Made by a program: the position numbers and the translations under genes
The notes under the pieces: generated by a model
The model's database searches: none
What the model was told of the DNA's origin: nothing
The model's input: the letters and a program-made list of their open reading frames with translations, nothing else
Source: Armadillidium nasatum
Taxonomy: Eukaryota > Arthropoda > Malacostraca > Isopoda > Armadillidiidae
Length of the DNA: 20,000 nt
Reading direction: 5' to 3'
Assembly: GCA_009176605.1 (NCBI GenBank)
Contig: SEYY01001239.1
Location: forward strand, 1 to 20,000
Part shown: piece by piece, positions 19,780 to 20,000 of the stretch
How the letters are laid out: each line of letters opens with the position of its first letter
Numbering within the stretch: the stretch's first letter is position 1

Positions 19780-20000
<221 letters not shown>

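Overview
The window looks like intergenic and intronic DNA from an arthropod, most likely a crustacean or related pancrustacean. The evidence is a spliced gene with short exons and arthropod-style TATA/initiator spacing, a stretch of the arthropod telomere-type TTAGG repeat, arthropod-type transposon fossils, and extreme (AT)n content. Fifteen (AT)n arrays of about 70 to 275 bp add up to roughly 2 kb, about a tenth of the window. The taxon is an inference; no rRNA or barcode gene is present.

The one host gene I can read is on the plus strand from about 7831 (TATA box) to 13327 (polyA signal). It has seven coding exons: 8014-8146, 10124-10237, 10567-10715, 11028-11166, 11298-11444, 11717-11812 and 12603-13173. 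It encodes a long coiled-coil protein of about 448 residues that matches the cerebellar degeneration-related protein 2 family (CDR2/CDR2L; fly centrocortin). The strongest match is the DLxLAA-x-GKxLL motif, followed by the EIE-x-L coiled coil. All exon borders agree in phase, but exons 2 and 7 each carry one extra base (3n+1), both at short A runs. As written the frame breaks twice. The gene is therefore either recently broken or affected by two base-level assembly errors.

Left part (1-7700): a decayed unknown coding remnant (408-793); a pair of RFX X-box-like palindromes (1882-1926); a degenerate hAT transposase of the ZMYM1-like type (3792-5248); an unidentified interspersed repeat (5249-5644); and a 5'-truncated non-LTR reverse transcriptase with its FADD motif (5712-6919), split by a 238-bp (AT)n expansion. 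TTAGG-type repeats (7408-7512) lie just upstream of the gene's promoter.

Inside the gene: intron 1 holds two large (AT)n arrays, a tRNA-derived-SINE-like segment on the minus strand, (GATA)n, a 451-bp foldback element, and a third (AT)n that runs directly into the exon 2 splice acceptor. Intron 3 holds (AAT)n and intron 6 a 179-bp foldback element.

Right part (13330-20000): an A-rich, T-poor stretch ending in a near-perfect 90-nt hairpin (13834-13923); a smaller foldback (14043-14152); more (AT)n arrays; a decayed DDE transposase related to the IS630/Tc1/mariner superfamily (17290-18330); and a 66-bp tandem duplication (18816-18940). I see no second intact gene and no rRNA, CRISPR or confident tRNA.
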